Source: Erythrobacter sp. AP23 (lineage in GTDB: Bacteria > Pseudomonadota > Alphaproteobacteria > Sphingomonadales > Sphingomonadaceae). From it: 64,000 bases of DNA. Position 1 is the first letter of the stretch. The number at the start of each line of letters is the position of its first letter. Shown here piece by piece: positions 61,766 through 64,000 of the stretch. The stretch spans positions 44,289-108,288 of the forward strand of contig NZ_LNBY01000019.1 in assembly GCF_001542855.1 (NCBI RefSeq). The letters are read 5' to 3'. A model generated the notes under the pieces. That model did not search any database and was not told where the DNA came from. It saw only the letters and a program-made list of their open reading frames with translations. The position numbers and the translations under genes were made by a program.

Positions 61766-62143
61766 GGGTGTTCTCCTGATGGAATGAAGGCGCAGGTGAG
61801 GATCACGAGGCCCACAAGCCCAACGGGCTCCCTCCACTCTCTTCAATGGCTGTGGCGACCATTTATGCTACCGGGATGGGGCGATCAGGGATCGGCTGAG
61901 ATCCGTCCATGAGAGCAGTTGTTCTCGATGCGCGAACCCATTCGCAAGCCCGTCATCAGCGGGCACAGGCAGATCAGTCGCCCGGACTTGAGGAAGGACG
62001 TGATCAGGCTCCGGCGTACGCGACACGGGAGCTTATCGGTTCATTCAGACACACGGAGGGGAGGAGAGAAGGGGAAACCTAAGCGCAATCGGAGGCAGCG
62101 CTCAGCTTCATCCGGACCCTGACCTCTTCAGCGGAGCCTATGC
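61766..62143. other. Gene-free region upstream of parB
   Basis: About 380 bases; short plus-strand open frames have no supporting features. It holds the parB leader with the shared ATCAGGAGAACACCC motif before the ATG. No further promoter or repeat was recognised. Confidence 0.35.
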
Positions 62144-62503
62144 CTATCCGCTGCTAAGCAAGCGCTCTTCGAGAAGCGTCCGAAAATCCCGACGCGCATC
62201 AGCGATTACGAACACGGTCACCTGACCGGGTGCCGGCTCGGGCTGATACCCGTAGATTATGCGGAACGGAAAGCGCGACAATTGCCGAAAGTCGGTGATC
62301 CCGAGAGCCTCAAGTTCCGGTGGAACCGGTCCTTTCTCAGGATTGTTCACAAGGGATTCGATAGACGCGACAAGGTCATCCAGCAGTGCGTCCGCACCAT
62401 CGTCGCCATCCGGCCCGCGCTGCGTCAAGCGGCGCTGCCAGATACCCGCGAGATCGCGCTCCGCACCGGAGGTGATCTCGATCGCTACGGCGGCCGTCAT
62501 CAT
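62144..62503 (-). CDS. RelE/ParE-family toxin
   Basis: 119-residue toxin: EITSGAERDLAGIWQRRLTQRG helices, the EKGPVPPELEALGITDFRQL region, FPFRIIYGYQPE and VTVFVIADARRDFRTLLEER, typical of ParE/RelE fold proteins; the late Arg-rich strand and the R in the RIIYGY strand are conserved. It targets gyrase or translation depending on branch, which cannot be told here. It starts directly after the antitoxin stop, with no gap. Confidence 0.85.
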   Translation of the reverse strand: MMTAAVAIEITSGAERDLAGIWQRRLTQRGPDGDDGADALLDDLVASIESLVNNPEKGPVPPELEALGITDFRQLSRFPFRIIYGYQPEPAPGQVTVFVIADARRDFRTLLEERLLSSG

Positions 62504-62773
62504 TCAGTTTGACTTACCCCGTACGCGATCCGCAAGGCCTGCCACCGGGCGGGTCCGACCGGCGGCAACATCGGCCTGTCCGAGCGCCAGAAGTTTTAGC
62601 AGAGCGAGCGTTTCCTGTGCGCGCTCGTAGCTGGCGACATCCTGCAGAACTGCCTTGGCTTCGCCATTCTGCGTGATGACCATTGGCCCGGCGCCATCTC
62701 CAATCTCCCGGATAATTTCGGCGCTGTGGGCCTTCAGATAGCTGATCGGTTTGATGCGCTGGTCCAGCTTCAT
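62504..62773 (-). CDS. Phd/YefM-family antitoxin
   Basis: 89-residue antitoxin: IKPISYLKAHSAEIIREIGDGAGPMVITQNGEAKAVLQDVASY, the Phd/YefM N-terminal DNA-binding domain, followed by a toxin-binding helix (QETLALLKLLALGQADVAAGR). An inverted repeat with a TATATA centre lies 22-39 bases upstream and should be its operator. It forms a pair with the ParE-like gene. Confidence 0.88.
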   Translation of the reverse strand: MKLDQRIKPISYLKAHSAEIIREIGDGAGPMVITQNGEAKAVLQDVASYERAQETLALLKLLALGQADVAAGRTRPVAGLADRVRGKSN

Positions 62774-62794
62774 AGAACACCTTAGGACTGAATT

Positions 62795-62812
62795 TGGTCT
62801 CTATATAGACCA
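62795..62812. promoter_or_regulatory. Inverted-repeat operator of the Phd/ParE pair
   Basis: TGGTCT-CTATAT-AGACCA is a perfect 6-bp inverted repeat around an AT-rich centre that could be the promoter -10 region. It sits upstream of the antitoxin start, as expected for autorepression. Confidence 0.6.
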
Positions 62813-62832
62813 GTTTAGGGCAAATGAGAAGT

Positions 62833-64000
62833 TCAAGGCTCGATTGCGATGCTTTGGAGGATCTCGCTTGCTCTCGACACCGGTGCAAATAGCCGCGTGC
62901 GGTAACGGATGATCTCGGTGAAGCAGCCCTTGCCCTTGTACCACTCGAGGCGTTCCGGCGAGAATCCGGTCAGTTCAAGGCGCTGCTCGCCTCCCACCAG
63001 CGAGCGCTTTACGGTCAAGGCATCGTGGCTTGTGAGGCCCAGCGGTTTGCCGCTGACGAGGACGAGGTCGCCGATCTGCTCAGCCGATGGTCCGGTAACT
63101 CCGGAAAGGCCAAAGGTATCGGCGATCGCAGCGAGATCGATATCGAGCACTTCGCGGCCAATGATCGACTGGCCGTCCTCGGCAACGAGCCGGGTGACGC
63201 GGACATGATCGCCCGGCAGGCGCTTCCAGACAGGGAGCAGCAAACCAGTGGCGAGATGGACACGCTCGGTCACCGGTGAAGCGGCGGCCTCTTCTTCCTC
63301 GGCCCGCCAGGCGCTGGTGAATGCAGTGACGCCAATTTCCTCCCAGTGGCTCTCAGCGAGTGCGTCAAGCGTCCAGTTCGCGGACTTGAGCGGTCGCAGA
63401 AGGCGCCGACGTTCGATCACGGCCCCGTCGTCGGCGATGAGACGCCGGGCTGGAACCGACAGCGCAACCTTGCCCGACCGCGCATTGCGCATCGGGACCG
63501 CGTGCGGGCTGCCGATCTCGTGCATCCGCACCAGTCGCTGCAAGCGCAAAGGCCGAAGGTGCCTCGTCACTTCGAGCGAGACGAGGCGTGTTTCGGCTCC
63601 GGTCAAGGGATCGGTGCGCAGGAGTTCATCTGCCAGGACCGTAAAACGATCGACCCTCACGGTCTCCAGTCCCTGGTCGAGCGTCCCCGCCTCGCGAGCG
63701 GCCTCGATCCGCGCCTCTACCAGTCCGAGATATTCCTCGAAGATCGCGTTCTGGAGCGCGATCGGGAGCGCGAGGATGCGGTTGAGCCAACGCTGGATTG
63801 TGGGAAGATTGTCGGTCAGCCCACCATCGGGGTTTTCAAGCCGGAGGCCGGTACGCTCGACGAAATTGCCGAACGTGGTGGCTTCGAGCTTGCCGTCATA
63901 GAGCAGCTGAAACCAGCGGCTGAGCGCATCGCGCGCATAGTCGCTTTCAAGATTGTCTGCCGGATCGAACAGGTTCTGTCCGCCGGTCTGGCGCTGGCCA
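62833..64000 (-). CDS. Strawberry-notch-type helicase, C-terminal part
   Basis: The frame is open from the right edge to 62833, about 388 codons, so only the C-terminal part is present; the reported ATG-like start at 63660 is internal. Seen: QTGGQNLFDPADNLESDYARDAL, the WFQLLYDGKLEATTFGNFVERTGL segment, LPTIQRWLNRILALPIALQNAIFEEYLGLVEARI and GTLDQGLETV, which belong to the C-terminal strawberry-notch family (SBNO). In mobile elements these proteins are large helicases, often fused to a methyltransferase domain. The enzyme core lies outside the window. The last 200 residues are a poorly conserved tail. Confidence 0.82.
   Translation of the reverse strand, partial: GQRQTGGQNLFDPADNLESDYARDALSRWFQLLYDGKLEATTFGNFVERTGLRLENPDGGLTDNLPTIQRWLNRILALPIALQNAIFEEYLGLVEARIEAAREAGTLDQGLETVRVDRFTVLADELLRTDPLTGAETRLVSLEVTRHLRPLRLQRLVRMHEIGSPHAVPMRNARSGKVALSVPARRLIADDGAVIERRRLLRPLKSANWTLDALAESHWEEIGVTAFTSAWRAEEEEAAASPVTERVHLATGLLLPVWKRLPGDHVRVTRLVAEDGQSIIGREVLDIDLAAIADTFGLSGVTGPSAEQIGDLVLVSGKPLGLTSHDALTVKRSLVGGEQRLELTGFSPERLEWYKGKGCFTEIIRYRTRLFAPVSRASEILQSIAIEP

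Noticed and set aside
63661..64000. A start for the strawberry-notch gene at 63660
   Set aside because: The frame stays open to the edge with conserved family sequence upstream of this codon, so it is an internal GTG.

Overview
The window is one stretch of high-GC alphaproteobacterial DNA. The gene families (DUF736/DUF2840/DUF3363 transfer genes, RepA-type initiator, copAB with a CnrYXH-like ECF module, strawberry-notch protein) point to a Sphingomonadales host (Sphingomonadaceae or Erythrobacteraceae). It reads as part of a conjugative element: a Tn4371-like integrative element or a related plasmid. No integrase, rRNA, tRNA or CRISPR array is visible, and both ends cut through genes.

Left backbone (1-11.1 kb, all minus strand): the start of a TraG/VirD4 coupling protein, a RES/Xre toxin-antitoxin pair, a DUF3363 relaxase, an IS110-family insertion, a lytic transglycosylase, DUF736, the TraF protease, DUF2840, a RepA-like initiator with three iteron-like repeats at its 3' end, an AlpA-like regulator, a 73-residue protein with a strong terminator, a single-strand DNA-binding protein and two small conserved-looking genes.

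Metal cargo (11.2-53.2 kb): (a) a minus-strand copper operon headed by an ECF sigma module (anti-sigma, CnrX-like sensor, sigma factor), followed by copA, copB, an NTF2-like protein, a PepSY protein, DUF2231 and a Met/His-tailed lipoprotein; (b) a plus-strand arm with a methyltransferase, DUF411 protein, small membrane protein, APC permease, K+ channel-like protein, DUF305 protein, NmrA-like and MBL-rhodanese proteins, then cusCBAF, a second multicopper oxidase and a P1B ATPase; (c) an FTR1 iron permease with a Fur-like box, a MerR/CDF divergon, an acetolactate-synthase-like/aldehyde dehydrogenase pair, two more CDF-type transporters, a czcCBA system and a DmeF-like CDF. Four promoter-like boxes of the form AGGG-N5-N11-CGTA with identical spacing suggest that the ECF factor controls several of these units.

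Right backbone (53.3-64 kb, minus strand): DUF2493, a 146-residue protein, ArdC antirestriction protein, a ParB-like protein, a ParE/Phd toxin-antitoxin pair and the C-terminal part of a strawberry-notch protein. Between ardC and parB sits the most interesting system: a two-gene short prokaryotic Argonaute operon whose partner protein carries three modules in one chain (Mrr-like nuclease, TIR, APAZ). It has its own start region behind the parB terminator. Upstream of the DUF2493 gene is an unexplained 174-nt nested inverted repeat.

Together the element combines transfer, replication, antirestriction and stability functions with copper/cation resistance for the host and an abortive-infection-type defence module.
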